A stretch of DNA of 64,000 bases from Rossellomorea marisflavi (GTDB taxonomy: Bacteria > Bacillota > Bacilli > Bacillales > Bacillaceae_B), in assembly GCA_003667865.1 (NCBI GenBank), contig CP033051.1, positions 3,784,001 to 3,848,000 on the forward strand, written 5' to 3'. Under the pieces are notes generated by a model, which saw only the letters and a list, made by a program, of their open reading frames with translations, ran no database searches and was not told the DNA's origin. Below are positions 8,768 through 18,795 of the stretch, one piece after another (position 1 is the stretch's first letter; each line of letters opens with the position of its first letter). A program made the translations under genes and the position numbers.

Positions 8768-9748
8768 TTAGTAGCTTTTCCCCATCAGTGCCTTCAGTAT
8801 TGCTTTTTGGGCATGAAGTCTGTTTTCAGCTTCATCAAATACGACTGAATGGGGGCCATCAATAATGCTTCCCGTTACCTCTTCCCCTCTATGGGCAGGT
8901 AAGCAATGTAAGAAAATATAATCCTTTTTCGCAAGGGAGCATAGCTCGTCATTAACTTGATATCCTTCAAAATCCTTCATTCTCGCTTCTACCTCTGACT
9001 CCATCCCCATGCTTGCCCAAACATCTGTAATGACGACATCCGCATCTTGTATTGCCTGTTTAGGATCGTTTGTTAGTGTAAGTTGACGCCCATTCTGTTT
9101 GGCAATCACTTTAACAGATTCTGTAATTTCTTTATTCGGTTCATATCCATTTGGACTAGCTATAGCAACTTCCATGCCAACTTTTGCAGCACCTTCCATT
9201 AAGGAATGGGTCATATTATTATTGCCATCACCAATGTAGCATAACTTTAACCCGTTCAATGTACCTTTGTGTTCTAGTATTGTAAGGAGATCTGCAAGCA
9301 CTTGGCAGGGATGATGAAGATCTGTTAATCCGTTAATTACCGGGACGGTAGCATTCTCAGCAAATTCCTTTATTTTGTCATGACCAAATGTACGAACCAT
9401 AATACCATCAACATATCGAGAGAGTACCTTGGCCGTATCTGAAATGCTTTCTCCTCTTCCAAGTTGGATATCTTTAGAGCTTAAGAATATCGCATGACCA
9501 CCGAGCTGAAGCATTCCTACCTCAAAGGAAATCCTTGTTCGTGTTGAAGACTTTTCAAATATCATCCCTAGTACTTTTCCTTGTAGGTATGGGTGAGGAA
9601 TCCCTGATTTTTGCATCTGTTTTAATTCCATCGCATCTTTTAAAAGACTCTTGATTTCAAATGAGCTATAATCCGAGAGTGCTAGAAAATCCTTTTGCCC
9701 GATCGTCATTCCAGAATACCCTGGCCATTCTACTTTGTTGATCATCAT
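8768..9748 (-). CDS. argF: Ornithine carbamoyltransferase
   Basis: Converts ornithine and carbamoyl phosphate to citrulline. 326 residues. Carbamoyl phosphate loop SSTRTR, LHHPCQ and the ornithine loop HCLPAHRGEEV are all intact. Start ATG at 9748 or the next ATG at 9745 behind AGAGGTGAC; the N-terminal dozen residues before MTIGQKDFLALSDYS extend a little beyond other family members. Last gene of the argCJBD-carAB-argF operon, eight bases after carB. This is the same gene order as in B. subtilis. Confidence 0.97.
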   Translation of the reverse strand: MMINKVEWPGYSGMTIGQKDFLALSDYSSFEIKSLLKDAMELKQMQKSGIPHPYLQGKVLGMIFEKSSTRTRISFEVGMLQLGGHAIFLSSKDIQLGRGESISDTAKVLSRYVDGIMVRTFGHDKIKEFAENATVPVINGLTDLHHPCQVLADLLTILEHKGTLNGLKLCYIGDGNNNMTHSLMEGAAKVGMEVAIASPNGYEPNKEITESVKVIAKQNGRQLTLTNDPKQAIQDADVVITDVWASMGMESEVEARMKDFEGYQVNDELCSLAKKDYIFLHCLPAHRGEEVTGSIIDGPHSVVFDEAENRLHAQKAILKALMGKSY

Positions 9749-9756
9749 GTCACCTC

Positions 9757-12700
9757 TTATTTTTTTACAATTCTTTTGTTCTCTATATACTGTGAGATTG
9801 TTTGAATCTCTTGATTTTCTTTCTCCTCTTCGGCTTCTAATGCTGCTATAACCGTATCAATACAAGTGAAATATGGAATATCATAAAGTACCGATAATTC
9901 ACGAATATAGAAGCCTTTACGATTGTTTATACGACCTCTTGTCGGGATATTAATTACAGCCGAGACTACTCCCTTTTTGAATATCTCTACTAAGCTATTA
10001 TCCTTACAATCCACTTCACGTGCAGGTACCCCTTGTTCTTTTAAAAAGGTAACAGTTCCTTTTGTTCCTATAATGACAAACGATCGGTTTACTAGTTCCT
10101 TTATCATCTCTACACACTCTTCTTTTGCTGAGTCGGCTATTGAACAAAATATTGTATCTTTTACTTGTGATTGCGAAAAAGGAGCGATGTTATGATAAAA
10201 TAATGCTTTTCTCATTGCTTCTTCCTTTGAATACCCTATACCAAGAACTTCACCCGTTGATTTCATCTCAGGACCAAGAACATGGTCTACTCCTTTTAAT
10301 TTACTCGCTGAGAATACAGGTGCTTTTATCGTGTAATACGTAGGTGGTTTTAATAGTCCAACTTCATTGTGGATGTCTTGTAAATGTTCCCCTAATTGCA
10401 CTCGAGTTCCCCATTCAATCATTGGAATACCGGTTACCTTGCTTATTACCGGAACGGTTCTAGAGGATCTCGGATTAACCTCAATAACATAAATGACTTG
10501 TTCAGAAAGGACAAATTGAATATTCATTAAACCGACTATTGGTACTGCTCTTGCTAGACGATACGCATATTCTACCAGTATCCCTTTTTCTCTCTCTGAC
10601 AATTGTACTGGCGGAAAAATACTTATACTATCCCCAGAGTGAACTCCTGCTCGTTCTATATGCTCAAATATTCCTGGAATTATGATTTCTTGGCCGTCAC
10701 TAATCACATCTATTTCACATTCTAGCCCAGGTATATATTGATCAACTAACAATGGCCAAATCGCTTCATTCTTGTTCTTCTCTAGTTGACTACAATACTC
10801 ATACAACTCTTCCTCTGCATGAAAAACAAACATCGATTGACCACCAATTACGTAAGAGGGACGGACCAAGACCGGATATCCTAATTCCCGCGCAATCACT
10901 AAAAGCTCTTTAGGCTTTGAGGCAGTTGACCCTTTAATACGTGGGATCTCCAATGAATCTAATAGATGATAAAATTGCTTACGATCCTCAAGTGCATGAA
11001 TATTATCAACATCTGTTCCGAAAATTTTCACCCCTGCATCTCTCAAATCCTTTGCAAGATTGATTGCTGTCTGTCCTCCAAATTGTACAAGCACACCGTC
11101 TACCTTTTCTTTTTCAACAACATAAAGTACATCCTCTGTTGTTAATGGTTCAAAATATAAACGATCCGCTATCGAATAGTCTGTGCTGACTGTTTCAGGA
11201 TTATTGTTCATGACGACTGCTTCGTATCCACTATTCTTTAAAGCAAGTGCCGCATGAACGGATGCATAATCAAATTCCACGCCTTGACCAATTCGTATGG
11301 GTCCAGATCCTAATACAAGAACTTTTCTTTTGTCAGTTGGTTCCACCTCATCATAGCCATGCCATGTTGAATAATAATAAGGAGTAATCGCATCAAATTC
11401 AGCTGCACACGTGTCAACAAGCTTGTAACTCGGTCTCCAGCCCAGGTCCTTGATTTTTTGACGAACTTCTTTTTCCTCTATTTGAAAAAGCTGTGAAAGT
11501 CTTCGGTCGCTTATATTTTGTTGTTTTGCTTTTTGAAGGAGTTGTACCGGAAGCACGTTCCATTCATAGGACTGAATCAATTCTTCGAGATTGATCATAC
11601 CTTTAAGTTTCTCAATAAACCATGAATCAATATTTGTGTGTTCTACGACCTTCTCTACTCCAAACCCACGTCGTAATGATTCTGCAATGACAAAAATACG
11701 AACATCCGTCGGTTGAATCATTTGCTGAATGAGTTCATCATTTTCCATTCTAGAAACGATTTCCATCGATAGACCATATGTGTGTTGCTCAAGTGATCGA
11801 ATCGCCTTATTCAATGCTCCTTCAAAGGTACGATCAATAGCCATCACCTCTCCCGTTGCTTTCATTTGAGTCCCTAGTGAACGATCCGCTTCTGGAAACT
11901 TATCGAATGGAAATCTCGGAAGTTTTACAACAATGTAATCGATGGCTGGTTCAAATGATGCATACGTTGAACCTGTAATAGGATTCAGAAGCTCATCTAG
12001 GTTATAGCCTACTGCACACTTTGCAGCCATTCTTGCAATCGGATAACCCGTTGCTTTAGAGGCAAGTGCAGAAGAACGACTTACCCTAGGATTTACTTCA
12101 ATGATATAGTACTGATTCGATTCAGGATCGATAGCAAATTGAATATTGCATCCTCCGACAATCTTTAACGCACGAATGACCTTTAATGATGCATTCCGTA
12201 ACATTTGATATTGTACATCTGATAAGGTTTGAGAAGGAGCAACTACTATAGAGTCCCCAGTATGGACACCTACTGGATCCATATTTTCCATATTGCACAC
12301 GATAATGCATGTATCATTTTCATCTCTCATTACTTCGTATTCAATTTCCTTCCAGCCTCTAATACTTCTTTCTAGAAGAACTTGATGTATGGGACTAGCT
12401 GAAAGTCCCTTGTTTAATATGACCTCAAGCTCTTCCATATTGTGAGCAAATCCTCCTCCTGCTCCTCCTAATGTATAAGCGGGTCGAATGATTACTGGAA
12501 AACCGATCTCTTTGACAAATTGAACACCATCATCGAGGTTTTGTATTATTTTTGATTCAGGGATGGGTTCATGAATCTTAATCATTAAATCACGAAACTT
12601 TTCACGATCCTCTCCTTGTTGTATAGAAGAAACACTCGTTCCTAAGAGCTCTACTCCATATTTTTCAAGAATCCCATTGTTATAGAGTTCAACCGTTGCA

Positions 12701-12990
12701 TTTAAGCCTGTTTGACCTCCCAGGGTACCAATAATTCCATCTGGCTTTTCTTTTGCAATAATGGACTCCAGACTTTCTAGTGTTAGTGGTTCCATATATA
12801 CGCTGTCAGCAATCGATGAATCCGTCATAATTGTAGCCGGATTGTTATTCGCAAGAATGACTTCTATTCCTTCTTCCTTTAATGCCAAGCACGCTTGAGT
12901 TCCAGCATAATCAAACTCTGCTGCCTGCCCGATAACGATTGGACCTGAACCAATTACTAGAACTTTCTTTATTTCTTTACGAAAAGGCAT
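9757..12990 (-). CDS. carB: Carbamoyl-phosphate synthase, large subunit (arginine-specific)
   Basis: Makes carbamoyl phosphate from ammonia (from CarA), bicarbonate and two ATP. 1077 residues, full length, with two homologous ATP-grasp halves: N-half starting VLVIGSGPIVIGQAAEFDYAG and C-half starting VLVLGSGPIRIGQGVEFDYA. Both have the NNNPxTxxTD motif and IEVNPRxSR. The C-terminal MGS-like allosteric domain is present (SFVIIGTKGT, INIPTRGR). Placement inside the arginine operon marks it as the arginine-regulated enzyme; a second, pyrimidine-regulated copy is expected elsewhere. Starts 14 bases inside the end of carA. The codons for RPSYVIGG contain a chance GGGACGGACC match. Confidence 0.98.
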   Translation of the reverse strand: MPFRKEIKKVLVIGSGPIVIGQAAEFDYAGTQACLALKEEGIEVILANNNPATIMTDSSIADSVYMEPLTLESLESIIAKEKPDGIIGTLGGQTGLNATVELYNNGILEKYGVELLGTSVSSIQQGEDREKFRDLMIKIHEPIPESKIIQNLDDGVQFVKEIGFPVIIRPAYTLGGAGGGFAHNMEELEVILNKGLSASPIHQVLLERSIRGWKEIEYEVMRDENDTCIIVCNMENMDPVGVHTGDSIVVAPSQTLSDVQYQMLRNASLKVIRALKIVGGCNIQFAIDPESNQYYIIEVNPRVSRSSALASKATGYPIARMAAKCAVGYNLDELLNPITGSTYASFEPAIDYIVVKLPRFPFDKFPEADRSLGTQMKATGEVMAIDRTFEGALNKAIRSLEQHTYGLSMEIVSRMENDELIQQMIQPTDVRIFVIAESLRRGFGVEKVVEHTNIDSWFIEKLKGMINLEELIQSYEWNVLPVQLLQKAKQQNISDRRLSQLFQIEEKEVRQKIKDLGWRPSYKLVDTCAAEFDAITPYYYSTWHGYDEVEPTDKRKVLVLGSGPIRIGQGVEFDYASVHAALALKNSGYEAVVMNNNPETVSTDYSIADRLYFEPLTTEDVLYVVEKEKVDGVLVQFGGQTAINLAKDLRDAGVKIFGTDVDNIHALEDRKQFYHLLDSLEIPRIKGSTASKPKELLVIARELGYPVLVRPSYVIGGQSMFVFHAEEELYEYCSQLEKNKNEAIWPLLVDQYIPGLECEIDVISDGQEIIIPGIFEHIERAGVHSGDSISIFPPVQLSEREKGILVEYAYRLARAVPIVGLMNIQFVLSEQVIYVIEVNPRSSRTVPVISKVTGIPMIEWGTRVQLGEHLQDIHNEVGLLKPPTYYTIKAPVFSASKLKGVDHVLGPEMKSTGEVLGIGYSKEEAMRKALFYHNIAPFSQSQVKDTIFCSIADSAKEECVEMIKELVNRSFVIIGTKGTVTFLKEQGVPAREVDCKDNSLVEIFKKGVVSAVINIPTRGRINNRKGFYIRELSVLYDIPYFTCIDTVIAALEAEEEKENQEIQTISQYIENKRIVKK

Positions 12991-14053
12991 ATTCCGCTTC
13001 TCCTCTAGGTAGTTTTCGAATAAACTCTGTAAAAATATATTCCGTATCCGATGGGCCTGGATGGGCTTCTGGATGAAATTGCACCGTTTGAATGTTGTAG
13101 TGTTTATGCTTTAATCCTTCAATCGTTTTATCATTCACATTTACATGGGTAATGTCGAACACACTTTGATCAATACTTCCGTTTGATACTACGTAGCTAT
13201 GATTCTGTGATGTTACATGCACTTTCCCAGTTAGGAGGTCCTTTACAGGGTGGTTACCACCACGATGACCGTACTTTAGTTTTTCGGTTTGCGCACCAAA
13301 AGCTAAAGAAATGAGTTGATGACCCAGACAGATTCCTAGTGTAGGGTATGTTTCACTAATTCTTTTAATATCTGGTAAATAGTTTGAAAGGCTCATAGGG
13401 TCTCCAGGCCCATTACTAAATACCACTGCTTGAGGGTCTAATAATTCGACTTCCTCAAAGCTTGTTTCGAATGGTACTACGGTTACTTGACATTTCTCAG
13501 CAAGTAAGGCATCTAGGATTGACTTTTTATAGCCATAATCAAAAAGGACAACATGTGGACCAGGGTTGTCATAACATACCGCTTTTGTAATAGAAACTTG
13601 AGGAACCCAAAAAGGAGGATCATACTCTTCTATTAATTGAGAGCCTTTTGTTTTCTCAGTTGTTATGACTCCCTTTACAGTTCCCTGCTTTCTGATTGCC
13701 TGCACAAGAGCTCTAGTGTCCACTCCTGATAACCCTGTTACTCCTGCTTCATGAAGTTGTTCAGAGAAACTTTTTACTGTTAGGTAATGGCTCGGCTGCT
13801 CACATAAATCTCCCATAATGACACCCGCTACTTGTGGGCATTTACTTTCATTATCAAATAGATTAATTCCATAATTCCCTATTAGTGGATAACAGAATGT
13901 TAAGATTTGTCCCGCATAAGAAGGATCTGTAATCATTTCTTGATAGCCTGTCATGCTGGTATTGAATACTACTTCCCCTAACGAGTCACTTATATAACCG
14001 AATAATTCCCCTTCAAAACACTCACCTGATTCTAAAACTAGATATCCTTTCAT
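12977..14053 (-). CDS. carA: Carbamoyl-phosphate synthase, small subunit (arginine-specific)
   Basis: Glutaminase subunit giving ammonia to CarB. About 358 residues from the ATG at 14053 (MKGYLVLESG), which follows AAAGGAG at a slightly long spacing; the upstream extension to 14128 runs into argD and is rejected. Class I amidotransferase triad is complete: nucleophile Cys in GICLGHQL, then HPE in FHPEAHPGPSD. N-terminal CPSase small-chain domain has FNTSMTGYQEMITDPSYAGQI. Lies 28 bases after argD and overlaps carB by 14 bases, consistent with translational coupling of the two subunits. Confidence 0.97.
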   Translation of the reverse strand: MKGYLVLESGECFEGELFGYISDSLGEVVFNTSMTGYQEMITDPSYAGQILTFCYPLIGNYGINLFDNESKCPQVAGVIMGDLCEQPSHYLTVKSFSEQLHEAGVTGLSGVDTRALVQAIRKQGTVKGVITTEKTKGSQLIEEYDPPFWVPQVSITKAVCYDNPGPHVVLFDYGYKKSILDALLAEKCQVTVVPFETSFEEVELLDPQAVVFSNGPGDPMSLSNYLPDIKRISETYPTLGICLGHQLISLAFGAQTEKLKYGHRGGNHPVKDLLTGKVHVTSQNHSYVVSNGSIDQSVFDITHVNVNDKTIEGLKHKHYNIQTVQFHPEAHPGPSDTEYIFTEFIRKLPRGEAEYAFS

Positions 14054-14081
14054 GAAAGACTGCTTCTCCTTTCGTGTTCTT

Positions 14082-15275
14082 CTAGATGGATTTAAGAACA
14101 TTTCGTAATGTTTCCAAGCACAAATCAATCTCCATTTTGTTTGTCGTTAATGGAGGTAAGATTCTTACTACATCTTGACCTGCGAGTAGTAGCAATACAT
14201 TTTTTGCTCTTGCTTTTTCGACAACCTCCAGTGCTTTATGCTCCTTCATGACAATTCCTTTTAAGAGACCTTTACCTCTTATTTCTTCTATGCTAGGAAA
14301 TTCTTTTTGGAGTTTCTCAAGACCTTTATGAAAATAATCGCTTTGTTCTTTTACATGATTCAGAAATGAACCTTGAGAAATGTGCTCGACTGTTGCAATT
14401 CCAGCAGTAGCCGCTAATGGATTTCCACCGAATGTGCTTCCATGACTTCCTGCATCAAAGCCTGAAGCTGCCTTTTCATTTGCAATCATGGTACCAATTG
14501 GAAACCCAGATCCTAGCCCTTTCGCTACACTAATAATGTCTGGCTGTATATCAAATTGTTCATAGGCAAAAAGCGTACCTGTTCTCCCCATCCCTGTTTG
14601 TATTTCGTCAATTATGAGCAATAGCTCATGCTCTTTACAGATGGTTGCTACTTTTTTTACCCATTCAACCTCTGCTGGAACTACGCCACCTTCACCTTGA
14701 ACGAGCTCTAGCATAACGGCACATGTTTTCTCTGTTACGAGCTGATCTAAAGCTTCAAAATCATTAAACGGTAAATAGCGAAAGCCAGTGAGTAATGGTT
14801 CGAATCCTTGTTGGATTTTTTCCTGTCCAGTTGCTGATAAGGTGGCAAGTGTTCTGCCGTGAAAAGATTGCTTAAAGGTAACAATTTCATATCGATCAGT
14901 TCCTTTATTTTTTTGTGAATAACGTCTAGCAAGTTTAATTGCCGCTTCATTTGCCTCAGCACCACTGTTACAAAAAAACACGTAATCCCCACAGCTATGC
15001 TTAACGAGTAAACTAGCAAGCTTCTCTTGAGGAGGAATTTTGTATAGGTTTGAGCAATGCCAAAGTGTATTCAACTGTTCCTCTACTTGTTCTTTTACAT
15101 TGTCAGGAACATGCCCTAAGTTACATGTCGCAATTCCTGAAGTATAATCCAAGTACTGATTGCCCTTTTCATCCCAAACATAACTTCTTTTCCCTTTTAC
15201 AATCGTCAAAGGAAAACGATTATAGGTTGCAAATACTCTTGAGTCATTTAGAGCATTTTCAATATTTGTAGACAT
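14082..15275 (-). CDS. argD: Acetylornithine aminotransferase
   Basis: PLP enzyme making N-acetylornithine from N-acetylglutamate semialdehyde and glutamate. About 397 residues from the ATG at 15275, chosen because AGGAGG lies six bases before it; the frame opens 18 bases earlier. Class III aminotransferase features: FCNSGAEANEAAIKLAR (PLP phosphate), SFHGRT, IDEIQTGMGRTG, and the Schiff-base Lys in SVAKGLGSGFPIG. Sits between argB and carA in the operon. Confidence 0.97.
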   Translation of the reverse strand: MSTNIENALNDSRVFATYNRFPLTIVKGKRSYVWDEKGNQYLDYTSGIATCNLGHVPDNVKEQVEEQLNTLWHCSNLYKIPPQEKLASLLVKHSCGDYVFFCNSGAEANEAAIKLARRYSQKNKGTDRYEIVTFKQSFHGRTLATLSATGQEKIQQGFEPLLTGFRYLPFNDFEALDQLVTEKTCAVMLELVQGEGGVVPAEVEWVKKVATICKEHELLLIIDEIQTGMGRTGTLFAYEQFDIQPDIISVAKGLGSGFPIGTMIANEKAASGFDAGSHGSTFGGNPLAATAGIATVEHISQGSFLNHVKEQSDYFHKGLEKLQKEFPSIEEIRGKGLLKGIVMKEHKALEVVEKARAKNVLLLLAGQDVVRILPPLTTNKMEIDLCLETLRNVLKSI

Positions 15276-15293
15276 TTCCGTCCTCCTACTCAT

Positions 15294-16109
15294 TTATCTC
15301 AATGGATATAGATCCTCTGAATGTAAAACGATTCTAGTACCAACTCTTGCTCCATTACAATAATCTATTAGACTATTAGCCTTAGCTCCACTTATGATCA
15401 CTACCTCTGACACACCATTCATAAGACAATCAATTGCGGCTTTTACCTTTGGAATCATGCCGCCGGAAATAGTCTCATCTTCTAACATTTGCTCAGTCAT
15501 ATCTTTGCATAATCGATCTAGAATCATCTTATCTCCATTTTCATAAACATAAATCCCAGGAATATCACTAACGATACAGAGCTTTGCTTGAAGCGCTTTC
15601 GCAATAGCCGCTGCTGCGGTATCGCCATTAATGTTGTATCGTTGTCCATCACTATCAATTCCAAGAGGAGAGATAACAGGAATATATCCCTGACTCACGA
15701 TCCCTTCAATTACTTGTTCATTAACTACAGATACTTCACCAACAAAACCATATTCCTCATACAATTTGCTGGATTCATCAACAGTAAGTAATCTACCATC
15801 GACTCCACTAATTCCATATGCTTGACCACCAGCTTGTAAAATCTTCCGAACAATGTTTTTATTAACAGAACCACTTAAGACCATTTCAACAATATCAAGT
15901 GTGTCATCTGTCGTAACTCTTATCCCGTTAATAAATTCTGTCTCTATATCAAATTTTTGAAGAAGCTTTGAAATGAGTGGTCCTCCACCGTGAACAATCA
16001 CCGGAATCCATGAACCAGATTTAGATAATGTCACAATGTTTTGAAAAAAGGAATCAGGAAGCTCCTCCATGATGCTGCCACCACATTTAATGACTAAATA
16101 TTGCTGCAT
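15294..16109 (-). CDS. argB: Acetylglutamate kinase
   Basis: Phosphorylates N-acetylglutamate. About 271 residues. Amino-acid-kinase fold with N-terminal VIKCGGS, VHGGGPLISKLL and NINGDTAAAAIA-KAL, and GGMIPKVKAA near the C-terminus, all diagnostic. The ATG at 16109 (MQQYLVIKC) is six bases after AAGGGGG and preferred over the ATG at 16115, which touches the ribosome site. It lacks the N-terminal extension of arginine-sensitive hexameric forms, so feedback inhibition by arginine is probably weak (inference). Five bases after argJ. Confidence 0.96.
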   Translation of the reverse strand: MQQYLVIKCGGSIMEELPDSFFQNIVTLSKSGSWIPVIVHGGGPLISKLLQKFDIETEFINGIRVTTDDTLDIVEMVLSGSVNKNIVRKILQAGGQAYGISGVDGRLLTVDESSKLYEEYGFVGEVSVVNEQVIEGIVSQGYIPVISPLGIDSDGQRYNINGDTAAAAIAKALQAKLCIVSDIPGIYVYENGDKMILDRLCKDMTEQMLEDETISGGMIPKVKAAIDCLMNGVSEVVIISGAKANSLIDYCNGARVGTRIVLHSEDLYPLR

Positions 16110-16120
16110 AACCATCCCCC

Positions 16121-17347
16121 TTACGTACGGTACGAAGCATTAATTTTCACATAATCATAGGTTAAGTCACAGCCCCATGCTGTTGCCTTTTCCTCTCCGA
16201 TACCAAGATTCACAATGATAGAAATGTCCTCTTGTAACAGATAAAGTTTTGCTTCTTCCTCGCTAAATGGTATTGGTAAGCCTTTTGAAACAACCTCAAT
16301 AGGCCCTAGACTCACTTTTAAGGAAGAAGGATTTATTTTTACCCCACTATTTCCAATAGCACTGACAATTCTCCCCCAGTTCGCGTCTGCCCCATACATA
16401 GCCGCCTTCACTAAGTTAGAAGAAATAATAGACTTTCCAATGATCTGAGCCGATTGTTTTGTTGGAGCATTTTTTACAATGACCTCAATTAGCTTTGTTG
16501 CACCTTCACCATCTCGGGCTATTTTTTTCGCTAATTCACTACACACTTTGTTTAACGCTTGTTGAAAAACATGCCACTGTGGATGATTCACTGTTAAAGG
16601 ATTATTTTCAGCTTCACCATTTGCTAGAACAAGAACCATATCATTTGTACTTGTATCGCCATCTACGGTGATCATGTTAAACGTGTTGTTGGTCACATTT
16701 CGCAAAGCAAAATCTAAGTTTTTATAATCTATTTTGGCATCTGTTGTGACAAAGCCAAGCATTGTTGCCATATTCGGGTGAATCATTCCAGAGCCTTTAG
16801 CTGCACCACCAATGACAACCTTATTACCATCAATTTCACATTCAACGCTGATATGTTTTACACATGTATCTGTTGTTAATATCGCTTCTTGGAATTTTTC
16901 TACTCCTAAATGATCAGGCTTTACAATGTCATTCGCTCCTTCAACAATTCTGTCCATCGGTAGTGCAACCCCAATGACCCCTGTCGAAGCAACTCCAACA
17001 TAATGAGGGGATAGCTTTAAGGCTTCAGCAAATACATTTCGCATTTCATAAGCATCCTGCAATCCGGCCTCTCCTGTACAAGCATTTGCAATGCCTGAAT
17101 TCACAAGAATAGCCTGTAGCTTTTTATCTTGTTCTATGCTCTCTTTTGTTACAAGAAGTGGAGCCGCCCTGAATTGATTTAACGTATACACTCCTGCAGC
17201 TGTGGCTGGTACACTTGAATAGATATAACCGAGGTCTAGTTTCTTCTTTCTGATTCCGCAAAACATTCCACCTGCTTGGAACCCCTTTGGAGAGGTAACC
17301 CCGCCCTTCGTATCAATCATTAATTCTTCATCCTTCACTACCTGCAT
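16121..17347 (-). CDS. argJ: Bifunctional ornithine acetyltransferase / N-acetylglutamate synthase
   Basis: Recycles the acetyl group from N-acetylornithine to glutamate and may also make N-acetylglutamate from acetyl-CoA. About 408 residues from the ATG at 17347, which has GGAG ten bases upstream; the longer frame to 17425 overlaps argC and is rejected. Self-cleavage motif KGSGMIHPNMATMLGF is intact, with Thr195 as new N-terminal nucleophile of the beta chain. Presence of argJ explains the absence of argE and argA in the operon. Lies 32 bases after argC. Confidence 0.97.
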   Translation of the reverse strand: MQVVKDEELMIDTKGGVTSPKGFQAGGMFCGIRKKKLDLGYIYSSVPATAAGVYTLNQFRAAPLLVTKESIEQDKKLQAILVNSGIANACTGEAGLQDAYEMRNVFAEALKLSPHYVGVASTGVIGVALPMDRIVEGANDIVKPDHLGVEKFQEAILTTDTCVKHISVECEIDGNKVVIGGAAKGSGMIHPNMATMLGFVTTDAKIDYKNLDFALRNVTNNTFNMITVDGDTSTNDMVLVLANGEAENNPLTVNHPQWHVFQQALNKVCSELAKKIARDGEGATKLIEVIVKNAPTKQSAQIIGKSIISSNLVKAAMYGADANWGRIVSAIGNSGVKINPSSLKVSLGPIEVVSKGLPIPFSEEEAKLYLLQEDISIIVNLGIGEEKATAWGCDLTYDYVKINASYRT

Positions 17348-17379
17348 GGTAAAACAACTCCATTTCAATTTAGTTTCAA

Positions 17380-18417
17380 CTATGGATAAACTGGAATACT
17401 TAGTAGCCCTGTACGTATGTCCCATCCATTCATAAGATTCAAGTTTTGAACAGCCTGACCTGCAGCACCTTTTACGAGATTATCAATAACTGATACAATG
17501 GTTACCCTTCCTGTACGGGGATCTGAATACAGGCCAATGTCACAAAAGTTCGAACCATAGACCTCTTTTGTTGCAGGGATATTCCCCTCTTTGCGTACGC
17601 GTACAAAAGGATGCTCGTTATAAAATTGTTTATATAAATCTATGAGTTCTTGTGTACTCTTATAGTCTTGCAAATTAGCATATATTGTACACATAATGCC
17701 TCTTGTCATCGGAACAAGATGTGTAGTAAACGTCACGTTCACCTCTTCATTTGCAAAGCTTGTTAGTACCTGCTCAATCTCTGGAATATGCTGATGAACA
17801 CCGAGCTTATAAGCCTTTAGATTTTCATTTATCTCTGAATAATGTGTACCTAGACCAGTGGACCTCCCTGCTCCTGATACTCCAGACTTTCCATCAATAA
17901 TAATCGTAGTCGGATCAATAATTTGTTGTTCTAACAGCGGTAGTAGTCCAAGTAATGTGGCAGTAGGATAGCACCCAGGGTTTGCTATAAGGCTAGCATT
18001 ACGAATTTGGTTCGGATAAATCTCACTTAAACCATATACTGCCTGTTTTACATAGGCCTCGTCTGGAGCAGAAAGCTTATACCATGCTTCATATTTTTCA
18101 GATGATTGGAGACGAAAATCACCTGACAAATCAATACACCTCAAACCATGATCAAGAAATTGCGGTAGTAGGCTTTTACTAACTCCTGCAGGTGTTGCAA
18201 AAAAGACACAATCAACCTGATTTTTTATATCAGTAATCTGAATCGTATCTAATGGTTTTTCAACGATTGTTTGCAAATGTGGATATATATCTTGTATGTC
18301 AGTACCAGCCTGCGAAGAAGAATACATCATCTCCACTTCTGCTAAAGGGTGATGATGCAGTAATCGTATAAGCTCGATTCCACCATATCCTGTACCACCA
18401 ATAAGTAAAATCTTCAA
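17380..18417 (-). CDS. argC: N-acetyl-gamma-glutamyl-phosphate reductase
   Basis: NADPH-dependent reductase for the third step of arginine synthesis. 345 residues, the same length as the B. subtilis enzyme. NAD(P) loop IGGTGYGGIE at the N-terminus; catalytic Cys149 in NPGCYPTATL; conserved SGVSGAGR. First gene of the operon. It starts with TTG at 18417, nine bases after a strong GGAGG. Transcription comes from the ARG-box promoter at 18444-18481. Confidence 0.97.
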   Translation of the reverse strand: MKILLIGGTGYGGIELIRLLHHHPLAEVEMMYSSSQAGTDIQDIYPHLQTIVEKPLDTIQITDIKNQVDCVFFATPAGVSKSLLPQFLDHGLRCIDLSGDFRLQSSEKYEAWYKLSAPDEAYVKQAVYGLSEIYPNQIRNASLIANPGCYPTATLLGLLPLLEQQIIDPTTIIIDGKSGVSGAGRSTGLGTHYSEINENLKAYKLGVHQHIPEIEQVLTSFANEEVNVTFTTHLVPMTRGIMCTIYANLQDYKSTQELIDLYKQFYNEHPFVRVRKEGNIPATKEVYGSNFCDIGLYSDPRTGRVTIVSVIDNLVKGAAGQAVQNLNLMNGWDIRTGLLSIPVYP

Positions 18418-18443
18418 TGTCTAATTCCTCCAAAGCTCTTGTT

Positions 18444-18481
18444 ATTGAATGATTATACTTACAACAGTATTTTTATTCAAC
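18444..18481 (-). promoter_or_regulatory. AhrC/ArgR operator and promoter of the argC operon
   Basis: Minus-strand promoter TTGAAT, 17 bases, TATAAT (-10 at 18452-18457). Distal ARG box at 18466-18481 (GTTGAATAAAAATACT) covers the -35; proximal box at 18444-18459 covers the -10. Start-to-start distance 22 bases, two helical turns, identical to argG. Arginine-bound AhrC is expected to repress. The rest of the 378-base gap up to 18795 is AT-rich without other visible signals except the terminator at 18756. Confidence 0.85.
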
Positions 18482-18755
18482 TGTTTTGTTGTTATTTTTT
18501 TCTTTTTTTATAAAAATATCCTTCACCAATTTTCGATACCCTACGACAAAACGTTAGAAAATTCATCAACACAGCCTATTTACCCTGTTTTCGGTTTCAA
18601 ATCAAAATCAACAATCAGGATACACACCTTATGCATAAACATGAATATCGTTGCATATTAAAAATTTTTTAATAAATCTAATACTAACTCTATTTTTCCT
18701 GTTGGCTAGATAGTAAAGCATTCATGTGTGATATCGCTTTTAAAACAAGCACAAA

Positions 18756-18785
18756 AAAGGCTGCATATTTTTAACTGCAGCCTTT
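18756..18785 (-). terminator. Terminator of spoIIP
   Basis: Ten-base perfect stem AAAGGCTGCA/TGCAGCCTTT, 10-base loop, T-rich tail on the minus strand. Follows the spoIIP stop at 18796. Confidence 0.85.
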
Positions 18786-18795
18786 CCACTAAAAA

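Noticed and set aside
10855-10867. GGGACGGACC motif inside carB
   Set aside because: It encodes the invariant RPS of the CarB ATP-grasp motif (VRPSYVIGG); the match is explained by coding constraint, so it is not counted as a mobile repeat.
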